NCBI GenBank assembly: GCA_000720995.1 | Contig: JOEL01000002.1 | Location: 310,001-374,000, forward strand | Length of the DNA: 64,000 bases | Source of the DNA: Streptomyces celluloflavus | GTDB taxonomy: Bacteria > Actinomycetota > Actinomycetes > Streptomycetales > Streptomycetaceae | Reading direction: 5' to 3' | Shown here: piece by piece, positions 1 to 8,775 of the stretch | Position numbering within the stretch: the stretch's first letter is position 1 | How the letters are laid out: each line of letters opens with the position of its first letter | The notes under the pieces: generated by a model | Seen by the model: only the letters and a program-made list of their open reading frames with translations | Databases searched by the model: none | What the model was told of the DNA's origin: nothing | Made by a program: the position numbers and the translations under genes

Positions 1-2
1 AG

Positions 3-3000
3 CGGGACGCGCCGCTCCAGACGCCCTTCGAGGACCTCGCCCGCGCCCACCCCGACGCCCCCGCGATCCGGTACGGCGGCCACCTCCTGACCTACGGCCA
101 GGCCGACCGGCGCGCCAACCAGCTCGCCCACTGGCTCCGCCGGCTGGGCGTGCAGCAGGGCGTCCTGGTCGGCCTGTGCACCGACCGCACACCCGAGCGG
201 GCCATCGGCGCCCTGGCGGTGCTCAAGGCCGGCGGCACCCTCCTGCCGCTGGACCCCGCCGATCCGCCGCAGCGCCTGGCGCAGCAGCTCGACGACGCCC
301 GGCCGCCACTGCTCCTCACCCACAAAACCGCGCGTTCCGTCCTGCCGCCCGACGACGCCGAGGTGCTGGACCTCGACGACCTCGGCCCGGCCCTCGACGA
401 GGAACCCGAGGACGCCCCGCCGGCCGGCACCCACGGCACCCACCCCGCCTGCCTCGGCCACACCGCGGGCACCACGGGCCGGCCCAAGGGCGTCCAGACC
501 ACCCACGCCGCGCTCCGCCACCTGCTGCTGGGGCTGCGCGACCACTTCGCGCTCGGCGCCCGGGACCGGGTGCTGCACGCCGCATCGTTCTCCACCACCA
601 CCGGGCTGCGCGAGGTGCTCTGGCCGCTGCTGAGCGGCGCCGAACTCGTCCTCGCCCCGGAGCCGGCGACCGCGGACCCCGGGCGGCTGGCCGCGGTGAT
701 CCGGGGAACGGGCGTGACCACCGTCGACCTCACCCCGCCCCGGCTCCAGCGCTTCCTCCACGAACCGGACGCGGCCCACTGCACCACCCTGCGGCTGGTG
801 CTCAGCGGCGGCGAACCGCTGCCCCCGGCCCTCCCCGCACGCCTCCGCGCCCGGACGGCGGCCGAACTGCACCACCTGTACGGGTCCCGCGAGACCGGCG
901 GGCCCGCCCTGGCCCGGCACTGCCGCCCGGACGACACCGCCGCCCCGGTGCCGGCCGGCACGCCCCTCGCCGGCGCCCGCGTCCTCGTCCTGGACGCGGC
1001 CCGGCGGCCCGTGCCCACCGGCGTATCCGGCGAGCTGTACATCGGCGGGCCCGCCCTCGCCCAGGGCTACCCGGACCGGCCCGACCTCACCGCCGAGCAC
1101 TTCACCGACCACCCCGCCGTCCCCGGCGAACGGCTCCACCGGACCGGCGACCGGGCCCGGCTGCGCCCCGACGGCGGCCTGGAGATCCTCGGCCGCGTCG
1201 GCGAGGAGGCGACACTGCGCGGCTTCCGGATACCCGTGGACCGTGTCGAGGCCGAACTGGCCGCCCACCCTTCCGTAGGCGAGGCCGTGGCCACCGTGAC
1301 CGCCCGGTCCGGCGCGGAGCGACTCACCGACTACGTCACTGCCTACGTCACCGCTGACGACAAAGGAGCCCCCGATCCGGCCGAACTGACCGCGCACGCC
1401 AGGGAACGCCTGCCGGAGTACATGGTTCCGTCCGTCGTCGTCCTGCCCGCGCTCCCGCTGACCTTCGACGGCCGCACCGACCAGGCCGCCCTGCCCGCCC
1501 CCGAGACCGCCGCCCCCGGCGACGGGCCGCGCTGCACCGAGCCCAGCGGCGACCTGGAGCGCGCCATCGCCGAATCCTGGCGGGAGCTGCTGGGCGCCCC
1601 GCGGATCGGCGCCCACGACAACTTCTTCGAACTGGGCGGCCACTCCCTGCTCCTGACCAAGCTCGCCGCCCAGCTCTCCGCCGCCCACGGCATCGACGTC
1701 CCGCTGCGCATGCTGTTCGAGAACCTCACCGTGGCGCGGATGGCGGCCTGGATCGACGAGCACCGGGGCGACGGCGCCGCCAAGGCCACGGCCATCCCAC
1801 TCCTCGGCCGCGATGGCGGACTGCCGCTCTCCTTCGCCCAGGAAGAGCTGTACCTGCACCAGCCGGTGCCCGCCCAGGAACCGTTCCACAACGTCCTGAC
1901 CGCGGTCACCCTCCACGGCCCGCTCGACGAGGCGGCCCTGCGCCACACCCTGGACACCGTCGTCCGGCGCCACGAGGCGCTGCGCACCCGCATCGCGGAG
2001 CGCTCCGGAACCCCGGTCCAGTTCGTCGGGGACGACGCGGCCTGGCCGCTGGCCGTCGTCGACCTGCGGGCCCACCAACCGGCCGCGCGGCAGCAGGAGT
2101 TGCACCGGATCGTCTCGGCGGAGGAGCGCCGGCCCTTCAGGCTCGCCGAGGAGAATTTGGTACGCGCCACCCTCGTCCGGCTCGCCGACGACGAGCACGT
2201 ACTGGTCCAGGTGATGCACCACCTCGTCACGGACAACTGGTCCTACGGAGTCCTCTTCGACGAGATGCGCGAGCTGTACCGGGCCCGTGTCCACGGCACC
2301 GGGGCCCGGCTCCCGGAGCTCGTGGCGCAGTTCGCCGATGTGGCCGCCTGGCAGCAGCAGCGGCTCGCCGACGGTGAGCTCGACGCGCACCTGGACCACT
2401 GGCGGGACCGGCTCGCCGGGCTGCCGCCCACCCTGCGCTTCGCCGCCCCCGGGCACCAGGAGGTCCGGCCCGCCACCGGCAGCACCGCCGGCTTCGTGAT
2501 CGGCGCCCGGCCCGCCACGGCCCTCGCGGACCTCGGCAGGCACGAGGGCGCGACCCTGTTCATGGTGCTGCTGGCGGCCTTCGGCATCCTGCTGTCCGCG
2601 TACTCCGGCAGCGACGACATCCCCGTCGACTTCCCGGTGGCCGGCCGCGAACGGCCCGAGACCGAGCACCTGATCGGCTACTTCGTCAACCACCTCGTGG
2701 TCCGCTCCGACCTCACCGGCAACCCGACGTTCCGCGACCTCGTCCGCCAGGTCAGGGAGCGGACCCTGAGCGCCTACACCCACCAGGACGCCCCGCTGTG
2801 GGCGCTGGACGGAGCCGTCCCCGAGGGCCACGACCCCTCGGGCATCTCCTTCAACCTGCTCAACGCCACCGTCCCGGCCCTCGAACTGGCCGGGCTCACC
2901 ACCACCCCGCTGCACCTCGACGTCGGCGACGACTACGTCTTCCCCGAGGTCGTGGCCACCTTCACCGCGGACGCCGTCGACCTCGCCCTGATCATGCGCG

Positions 3001-3215
3001 AGGAGGACGCCGGAACCCTGCGCGGTATGTGGCTGTACGACCTGAAGGCCGTCGACGCGCGCGCGGTGGCCGCGATGTCGAGGCGGTGGCCGCACCTCAT
3101 CGCGGCCGTCGCGGCCGTCGCGGCCGCCCCGGACCGCCCGGTCGGCGAACTGCGGCAACTCCTCCTGGCCCCCCTGCCCGCCGGCGACGATGCCACGACC
3201 GTGGAACGGGGCTGA
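3..3215 (+). CDS. Non-ribosomal peptide synthetase, A(degenerate)-PCP-C, 5'-truncated by the window edge
   Basis: The frame is open from base 3, so the start lies upstream. Domains in order: adenylation domain (about 3-1500), carrier protein (about 1540-1760, core LGGHSLL with the phosphopantetheine Ser near 1643), and condensation domain (about 1790-3210, active site HHLVTDNWS matching HHxxxDxxS near 2218). The A domain keeps a TTGRPKG phosphate loop and RTGD, but several core positions are wrong. The A4 aspartate is replaced (SFSTTT instead of SFDxxx), A5 reads YGSRE instead of YGPTE, and A10 reads FDGRTDQ, so the catalytic Lys of NGK is gone. The A domain is therefore probably inactive, while PCP and C look active. 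No A domain or thioesterase follows the C domain. The exporter gene starts 2 bases after the stop. What precedes base 3 is unknown, so the product cannot be named. Confidence 0.92.
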   Translation, partial: RDAPLQTPFEDLARAHPDAPAIRYGGHLLTYGQADRRANQLAHWLRRLGVQQGVLVGLCTDRTPERAIGALAVLKAGGTLLPLDPADPPQRLAQQLDDARPPLLLTHKTARSVLPPDDAEVLDLDDLGPALDEEPEDAPPAGTHGTHPACLGHTAGTTGRPKGVQTTHAALRHLLLGLRDHFALGARDRVLHAASFSTTTGLREVLWPLLSGAELVLAPEPATADPGRLAAVIRGTGVTTVDLTPPRLQRFLHEPDAAHCTTLRLVLSGGEPLPPALPARLRARTAAELHHLYGSRETGGPALARHCRPDDTAAPVPAGTPLAGARVLVLDAARRPVPTGVSGELYIGGPALAQGYPDRPDLTAEHFTDHPAVPGERLHRTGDRARLRPDGGLEILGRVGEEATLRGFRIPVDRVEAELAAHPSVGEAVATVTARSGAERLTDYVTAYVTADDKGAPDPAELTAHARERLPEYMVPSVVVLPALPLTFDGRTDQAALPAPETAAPGDGPRCTEPSGDLERAIAESWRELLGAPRIGAHDNFFELGGHSLLLTKLAAQLSAAHGIDVPLRMLFENLTVARMAAWIDEHRGDGAAKATAIPLLGRDGGLPLSFAQEELYLHQPVPAQEPFHNVLTAVTLHGPLDEAALRHTLDTVVRRHEALRTRIAERSGTPVQFVGDDAAWPLAVVDLRAHQPAARQQELHRIVSAEERRPFRLAEENLVRATLVRLADDEHVLVQVMHHLVTDNWSYGVLFDEMRELYRARVHGTGARLPELVAQFADVAAWQQQRLADGELDAHLDHWRDRLAGLPPTLRFAAPGHQEVRPATGSTAGFVIGARPATALADLGRHEGATLFMVLLAAFGILLSAYSGSDDIPVDFPVAGRERPETEHLIGYFVNHLVVRSDLTGNPTFRDLVRQVRERTLSAYTHQDAPLWALDGAVPEGHDPSGISFNLLNATVPALELAGLTTTPLHLDVGDDYVFPEVVATFTADAVDLALIMREEDAGTLRGMWLYDLKAVDARAVAAMSRRWPHLIAAVAAVAAAPDRPVGELRQLLLAPLPAGDDATTVERG

Positions 3216-3216
3216 T

Positions 3217-4884
3217 ATGGGGCTGTTCGGCTATCTGCTGCGGACCTCACGCCGCCCGTTCCTGCTCGCCCTGGCCGCCAGCGTCATCAGCGGCGCCGCG
3301 GGTGCCTCCTTCATCGCGCTGGTCAACACGGCGCTGGGCCGGGCGGGGCACGTCCCGGCCGCCGTGGTCTGGGCCTTCGCCGGCCTGTGCGTGGCCACCG
3401 TCGTGACCCGCTTCCTCGCCCAGAACCTCCTCTTCCGCCTCTCCCAGGGCTTCATTTACCGCCTGCGCCGCCGCCTGGTCGACGGCATCCTCGACACGCC
3501 CCTGCGCAGCGTCGAGAAGCTCGGCACCCCGCGGCTGTACTCCGCGCTGGCCGACGACGTGGTGGTGATCGCGGACGCCCTGCCCGGTCTGCCGATGGTG
3601 TGCTTCAGCGCCACCTTCGCGGTGGTGTGCGTGGTCTACCTGGCCGTGGTGTCGCCCGCCGTGGCCCTCACCTCGCTCCTCGCCCTGGGCGTCGCCGTCG
3701 GCGTCTACCGGATGTTCTCCGCCTACGGGATGCGCCACCTGGGCGCGGCCCGCGAGGAACAGGACCGGCTCTTCGAGCACTTCCGGGCCGTCACCGAAGG
3801 CACCAAGGAACTCAAGCTCGACCGCGGCCGCCGGGAGGCCCTGGCCGGCGCCGCGCTCGACGCCACCGCCACCACCTACCGCCGGCGCAGCGTCCTGGGC
3901 CTGTCGGTCTTCGAAGGGGCCGCCGGCAGCGGACAGGCGATCTTCTTCGCGCTCATCGGCGTCCTGCTCTTCGTCTTCCCGGCCGTCTTCGCCCTCCCCG
4001 CCAGGACGCTGACGGACAGCATCATGGTGCTGCTCTTCATGGTCTCCAGCCTCCAGGGCGTCCTGACCTGGCTGCCCGTCCTGGGGCGGGCGACCGTCGC
4101 ACTGCACAAGATCGAGGAACGGCTGGAGTACCTGGAGGGCGCCGGCCGGGAGAAGCGCCACGACCACCCGGCCGCCCCGGCCGACTGGCAGCAGATCGGC
4201 TTCCGCGGCGTCGCCCACGCCTACCCGGGCGCCGCGGGCGAGCAGTTCGTCCTGGGGCCCCTCGATTTCACCTTCCGCCGGGGCGAGGTCCTCTTCGTCG
4301 TCGGCGGCAACGGCAGCGGGAAGACCACCCTGGCCAAGCTGCTCACCGGCCTGTACCTGCCCGAGAAGGGCGCGGTCCGGCTCGACGACCGCGAGGTCAC
4401 CGACGACAACCGCGACGCCTACCGCGCACTGTTCGGCGCCGTGTTCTCGGACTTCTTCCTCTTCGAGAGCCTCGGCGGCCTGCCCGGCGCCGACCGGACG
4501 GCGAAGGCCGAGCACTACCTGCGGCGCCTCCAGCTCGACCACAAGGTCTCCATCGTGGACGACCGCTTCTCCACGACCGCCCTGTCCCAAGGACAGCGCA
4601 AACGGCTGGCGTTGCTGACCGCCTGCCTCGCGGACCGCTCCTGCTACCTCTTCGACGAGTGGGCCGCCGACCAGGACCCGGTGTTCAAGGAGTTCTTCTA
4701 CACCGAGCTCCTGGCGGAGCTGAAGGCGAGGAACAAGACGGTCGTGGTCATCAGCCACGACGACCGGTACTTCGCCGTGGCCGACCGGATCGTACGGCTC
4801 GACTACGGCCAGATCCGTGCGGACCGGCCCGGCGAGGACCGCCGGGACCGCACTCCCGAAGAGGAGAACAGCGGTGGACGGTAA
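3217..4884 (+). CDS. Cyclic-peptide-type ABC exporter (PvdE/SyrD-like), fused membrane and ATPase domains
   Basis: 555 residues from ATG 3217, chosen because GGAACGGG lies just upstream and the start follows the NRPS stop directly. The N-terminal half (about 1-310) is a multi-helix membrane domain; the C-terminal half (about 335-540) is an ABC ATPase with Walker A GGNGSGKTT, signature LSQGQRKRLAL, and a Walker B region YLFDEWAADQDP in which Glu is present after the Asp. The single-chain TMD-NBD layout and the short LSQGQ signature match the cyclic-peptide transporter family of siderophore and syringomycin clusters, which move peptide intermediates or products across the cytoplasmic membrane. 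It overlaps the next gene by 11 bases, so it belongs to the same operon. Its cargo is inferred to be the peptide of this cluster. Confidence 0.88.
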   Translation: MGLFGYLLRTSRRPFLLALAASVISGAAGASFIALVNTALGRAGHVPAAVVWAFAGLCVATVVTRFLAQNLLFRLSQGFIYRLRRRLVDGILDTPLRSVEKLGTPRLYSALADDVVVIADALPGLPMVCFSATFAVVCVVYLAVVSPAVALTSLLALGVAVGVYRMFSAYGMRHLGAAREEQDRLFEHFRAVTEGTKELKLDRGRREALAGAALDATATTYRRRSVLGLSVFEGAAGSGQAIFFALIGVLLFVFPAVFALPARTLTDSIMVLLFMVSSLQGVLTWLPVLGRATVALHKIEERLEYLEGAGREKRHDHPAAPADWQQIGFRGVAHAYPGAAGEQFVLGPLDFTFRRGEVLFVVGGNGSGKTTLAKLLTGLYLPEKGAVRLDDREVTDDNRDAYRALFGAVFSDFFLFESLGGLPGADRTAKAEHYLRRLQLDHKVSIVDDRFSTTALSQGQRKRLALLTACLADRSCYLFDEWAADQDPVFKEFFYTELLAELKARNKTVVVISHDDRYFAVADRIVRLDYGQIRADRPGEDRRDRTPEEENSGGR

Positions 4885-5629
4885 GTGGTTGACCGGACCT
4901 GACGCCGGCCGGGACGCCGGAGCGCGGCTCTTCTGCCTGCCCTACGCGGGCGGGGGAGCGGCCGCCTACCGCGACTGGCCCGGTCTCTTCCCCGGCGGCA
5001 TCCAGGTGTGCCCGGTGGAACTCCCCGGCCGTGGACGCCGACTGGTGGAAACCCCGTACAGCCGCCTGCGGCCCCTGGTCGCGGCCCTCGCGGACGCCCT
5101 GCGACCGGCCATGGACCGCCCCTACGCGCTGTTCGGGCACAGCATGGGCGCACTCGTCGCCTACGAGCTGACCCGGGCCCTGCGCGACCGCGGGCTCCCC
5201 CAGCCGTCGCACCTGATCGTCTCCGGCGCGGCCGCCCCCGGCACCCGCCGCGCCCGCCCGGAGATGCACAACGCCACCGACGACGAGATGCGCGACGAAC
5301 TGCGGGTCCTGAACGGCACCCCCGGGGAACTCCTGGAGAACGCCGAACTCATGGAACTGATGCTGCCCACGCTGCGCGCCGACTTCTCCGTACTGGAGAC
5401 CTACGTGTACCGGGAGGCACCGCCGCTCGACGTCCCGCTCACCGTCCTGGGGGGAACGGCCGACCCCTCCGTCGAGATCTCCGCACTCCAGGGCTGGCGC
5501 GACCGGACCACCGCCGGCTCCCGGCTCCGGCTCATCGCCGGCGACCACTTCTTCCTGCACTCCGCCGCGGCCGAGGTCATCGCGGCCGTACGGGACGCCC
5601 TCGCCGCCGAACCGTCCACCACACCCTGA
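4874..5629 (+). CDS. Type II thioesterase (alpha/beta hydrolase) of the NRPS cluster
   Basis: 251 residues from GTG 4874, which overlaps the exporter stop and has AGGAGA about 8 bases upstream. The opening LFCLPYAGGGAAAYRDW is the standard type II thioesterase start. The nucleophile elbow is GHSMG, the acid Asp lies in GGTADPSV and the His in GDHFFLHS, so the catalytic triad is complete. Free-standing enzymes of this family clear misloaded acyl groups from carrier-protein arms of NRPS and PKS lines. A type I releasing role is less likely because it is not fused to a synthetase, although no release domain is visible in the window. Confidence 0.92.
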   Translation: MDGKWLTGPDAGRDAGARLFCLPYAGGGAAAYRDWPGLFPGGIQVCPVELPGRGRRLVETPYSRLRPLVAALADALRPAMDRPYALFGHSMGALVAYELTRALRDRGLPQPSHLIVSGAAAPGTRRARPEMHNATDDEMRDELRVLNGTPGELLENAELMELMLPTLRADFSVLETYVYREAPPLDVPLTVLGGTADPSVEISALQGWRDRTTAGSRLRLIAGDHFFLHSAAAEVIAAVRDALAAEPSTTP

Positions 5630-5640
5630 CGCCGCCGCCC

Positions 5641-5660
5641 CGCGGCACCACCGTGCCGCG
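5641..5660 (+). terminator. Small perfect hairpin between thioesterase and second NRPS gene
   Basis: CGCGGCAC and GTGCCGCG form an 8-bp stem around a CACC loop in the 71-base gap. There is no T-run. It may partly separate expression of the two halves of the operon or stabilise mRNA ends; the following gene has its own strong AAGGAGAGG site. Confidence 0.4.
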
Positions 5661-5700
5661 CCCGCCCGTCCCCGCCGCGCTTCTTCGTAAGGAGAGGTCC

Positions 5701-8700
5701 ATGACGCTGTCCGACCCGATGGCCCGCACACCGGAGCCAGGGGCCGCCGAACCCTTCGCGCTGATCGGCCGCGCCGACCGCGCCCGCCTGCCGGCCGGTG
5801 TCGTGGACGCGTATCCGCTCCACCGCGCCCGCACCGCGCCGCTCGCGGAACCGCCGCTCTCCGGCGACGGGGCACAGGTCACCGCCCGGCGCCTCACCGG
5901 CCGTCGGCCGCTGTCCGCCGGGGAGTTCACGGCCGGGGCCGAGGCCGTCGTCCACGCACACGAACTGCTGCGCACCTCCCTCGACCCGGCCGGCGCCTCC
6001 GGTCCGCTGCTGCGGGTGCACGACCGGGCCCGGCCGCCCCTGGAACTGCACGACCACCGCACCCTGGACCCGGCCACCCGCCGGACGCGGCTCGCCGCGC
6101 TCGCCGACGCCGAGCGCGGCACGCCCTTCGACGCCGGCGCCGCGCCCCTGCTGCGGATCGACGTCGTCCTGGAGCCGGACGACACCTGGGTGCTGCTGCT
6201 GACCCTGCACCGTGTGCTGGCGGCGGACCTCAGCGCGGACGCGGTCCTCACCGAACTGGCGGACGCCTGCGAACGGGCCCGCGACGGCGCCGACCCGGCC
6301 GCGCACCGGCCGGCGGTGCGGCACGCGCCGTGCGCGGCCGCCGAGCGGGCGGGCCGCCTCGACCGGGCCGGGCGCGCCCACTGGCGCCGGACCGCCGAAC
6401 GCACCGCGCCGTTCGTCCTGCCCAGGGCCTGGCGGGAGGACGACGGCGCACCGGAGCGGGAGCCCGCCGGGGAGCCGGCACCGGGCGGCGTCCCGGCCGT
6501 CACGGAACGGGCCGTGCCCTTCCACGACCTGCGCGCGGGACTCGACGCCCTGGCCGCCGCCGCCGAAGTCCCGCTGGGCACCGTGCTGTTGGCGGCCCAC
6601 CTGAAGGTGCTGGGCACCCTCACGGCGGAGAGGTCCTTCCGCTCGGACGTCGTGGCACGGGCCGACTGGGCCCCGGACGGCGAGCGCGACACCTGCGACG
6701 CCCGGCTGCACCGCGTGGCGCTGCCCTTCGCGTCGCCGGCCGCCGCCCCGACCTGGCGCGGGCTCGTCGCGCGGGTACGGGCGGAGGAGACGCTGGGCTG
6801 GCGCCACCGGTACGCCCCGCGCGGCACCGCCCAGGACGGCGGGGCCGGGGCCGAGCGGTTCGCCGCGGTGGTGTACGAGGCCGGGCGGTGGCGGACGGCG
6901 CCCGCGGGCGGCGGCGCCGACACGAGCACCGGCCCGGACGGCGGCGGACCGGCCGACGTCCCGCTGCCCGGCCGGGACGCCGCCGTCCACGGCGACGGCT
7001 ACGGTCTGCACGTCCTGGCCGACGCGGGCCACCTGCGGCTGCGCACCGCGGCCGTGGCGGTGCCCCCGGAGCGGGCCGAGCGCCTCGTCCACATGTACCG
7101 GGCCGTCCTGGAATCCATGGCGGCCGGCCCCGACGGCGACGCGCTCCGCGCCCATCTCGCCCCGGACGAGCGGAAGGCGGTGCTCGGTGCGTGGAGCTCC
7201 GGACCGTCCGCCGACCACGGCACCACCACCGTCGTCGGCCTCCTCCAGGAGCGGGCCGCGGCCGTTCCCGACGCCGTGGCGGTCCGCGTGGGCGAACAGA
7301 CCCTGACCTACCGGGAGCTGGACGAGCGCGCCAACCGGATCGCCCACCACCTGCTCGCGCGGGGAGCCGGGCCCGACACCCTCGTCGGCGTCAGCCTGCG
7401 GCGCACCCCGCACCTGCTGCCCGCACTGATCGGCGTGTGGCGGGCCGGTGCGGGATACCTGCCGCTCGACCCGGACCTCCCGGCCGAGCGGATCCGCGGG
7501 ATGCTCGACACCACCGGCCACCCCCCGGTGATCAGCACCGGGGACCGCCGGTCCGTTCTCGGCCCCCTCCACCAGGGCGCCTTCGTCATGCTGGACGAGG
7601 ACCGGGAGGCCATCGAGGCCCGCCCGGCGACGCCCACCGGCATCCGCGTCCACCCCGACCACCTCGCGTACGTCATCCACACCTCCGGCTCGACCGGTAC
7701 GCCCAAGGGCGTGCTGATCCGGCACGGCGGCCTGGTCAACTACCTGCTGTGGACGCTGGACGCCTACGTGGCCCAGGGCACCGGTGGCGCGCCCGTCTTC
7801 TCCTCCCTCTCCTTCGACCTGGGCATCCCCAACCTCTTCGCGCCGCTGCTCGCGGGCCGGGAGGTGCATCTGCTGCCCGAGCCGTTCGAGCCCGCGGACC
7901 TGGGCCGCCATCTCGCCGCCGGGGCGCCGTACAGCTTCATCAAGATGACCCCCGGCCACCTGGACCTGCTCACCCACCAGCTCGGCGCCGACCAGGTCCG
8001 CGGCCTCGCGGGCATCGTGATCGCCGCCGGGGACTCCTTCCCCGCGGCCCTGGCGGAGCGCTGGCACACCCTGGCGGGTCCCGGCGGCACCCGCGTCGCC
8101 ACCGAATACGGCCCGACCGAGATCACCATCGGCAACTCCGGGCAGCAGGTCCTCGCCACCCCCACGACGGAGCTGGTCCCGCTCGGCGCCCCGATACCCA
8201 ACACCACCATGTACGTCCTGACCGACCGTCTGGAGCCGGTGCCGGTCGGCGTCCCCGGGGAGGTCTTCGTCGGCGGCGCCGGAGTGGCCCGCGGCTATCT
8301 CGGCCGCCCCGCGCTGACCGCCGAGCGCTTCGTCCCCGATCCCTACGGGCCCGCCGGGGCACGGCTCTACCGCACCGGCGACCTGGCCCGGTGGCTGCCC
8401 GACGGGACCCTCGACTTCCTCGGCCGTATCGACAACCAGGTCAAGATCCGGGGCTACCGCGTCGAACTGGGCGAGGTCGAGGCGCGGTTGCGGCTGCACC
8501 CGGACGTCCGGGACGCCGTCGTCGTCGCCCGGGAACCGAGCCCCGGGAACGTACGCCTGGTCGCCTACACCGTGCCGGCCGGCCGGCCGGCACCGGACGC
8601 CGCCGTGCTCCGCGCCCACCTCGCCGACGCCCTGCCCGACTACATGGTCCCGGCGGACTTCGCCGCGGTCGACCGGATACCGCTGACCGCCAACGGCAAG

Positions 8701-8730
8701 GTCGACACCCGTGCCCTGCCGGCCCCTTGA
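5701..8730 (+). CDS. Stand-alone NRPS protein: degenerate C domain plus intact A domain, no carrier protein
   Basis: 1009 residues from ATG 5701, with AAGGAGAGG upstream. Residues about 20-490 look like a condensation domain (opening VDAYPLHRA), but the active-site motif reads HRVLAADLS, so the second His of HHxxxD is lost and the spacing is shifted; it is probably structural only. Residues about 503-1009 are a complete adenylation domain: AYVIHTSGSTGTPKGV, SFDLGIPNL, EYGPTE, YRTGDLARW, GRIDNQVKIRGYRVE and a final NGKVDTRAL with the catalytic Lys. Hand alignment to GrsA gives the code DLPKIAEIGK, closest to the Asp/Asn-type pattern DLTKxGExGK. The protein stops right after A10, so it must charge a carrier elsewhere; the partner with the broken A domain three genes upstream is the obvious candidate. 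Substrate assignment is tentative. Confidence 0.9.
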   Translation: MTLSDPMARTPEPGAAEPFALIGRADRARLPAGVVDAYPLHRARTAPLAEPPLSGDGAQVTARRLTGRRPLSAGEFTAGAEAVVHAHELLRTSLDPAGASGPLLRVHDRARPPLELHDHRTLDPATRRTRLAALADAERGTPFDAGAAPLLRIDVVLEPDDTWVLLLTLHRVLAADLSADAVLTELADACERARDGADPAAHRPAVRHAPCAAAERAGRLDRAGRAHWRRTAERTAPFVLPRAWREDDGAPEREPAGEPAPGGVPAVTERAVPFHDLRAGLDALAAAAEVPLGTVLLAAHLKVLGTLTAERSFRSDVVARADWAPDGERDTCDARLHRVALPFASPAAAPTWRGLVARVRAEETLGWRHRYAPRGTAQDGGAGAERFAAVVYEAGRWRTAPAGGGADTSTGPDGGGPADVPLPGRDAAVHGDGYGLHVLADAGHLRLRTAAVAVPPERAERLVHMYRAVLESMAAGPDGDALRAHLAPDERKAVLGAWSSGPSADHGTTTVVGLLQERAAAVPDAVAVRVGEQTLTYRELDERANRIAHHLLARGAGPDTLVGVSLRRTPHLLPALIGVWRAGAGYLPLDPDLPAERIRGMLDTTGHPPVISTGDRRSVLGPLHQGAFVMLDEDREAIEARPATPTGIRVHPDHLAYVIHTSGSTGTPKGVLIRHGGLVNYLLWTLDAYVAQGTGGAPVFSSLSFDLGIPNLFAPLLAGREVHLLPEPFEPADLGRHLAAGAPYSFIKMTPGHLDLLTHQLGADQVRGLAGIVIAAGDSFPAALAERWHTLAGPGGTRVATEYGPTEITIGNSGQQVLATPTTELVPLGAPIPNTTMYVLTDRLEPVPVGVPGEVFVGGAGVARGYLGRPALTAERFVPDPYGPAGARLYRTGDLARWLPDGTLDFLGRIDNQVKIRGYRVELGEVEARLRLHPDVRDAVVVAREPSPGNVRLVAYTVPAGRPAPDAAVLRAHLADALPDYMVPADFAAVDRIPLTANGKVDTRALPAP

Positions 8731-8775
8731 GAGAAACCCGAGGCATCCCTCGGACACCCCCTGAAAGGACACGCC

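Noticed and set aside
4874-5629. Calling the thioesterase the chain-releasing enzyme
   Set aside because: It is free-standing and has the type II pattern; release could be done by the terminal C domain or by a protein outside the window.
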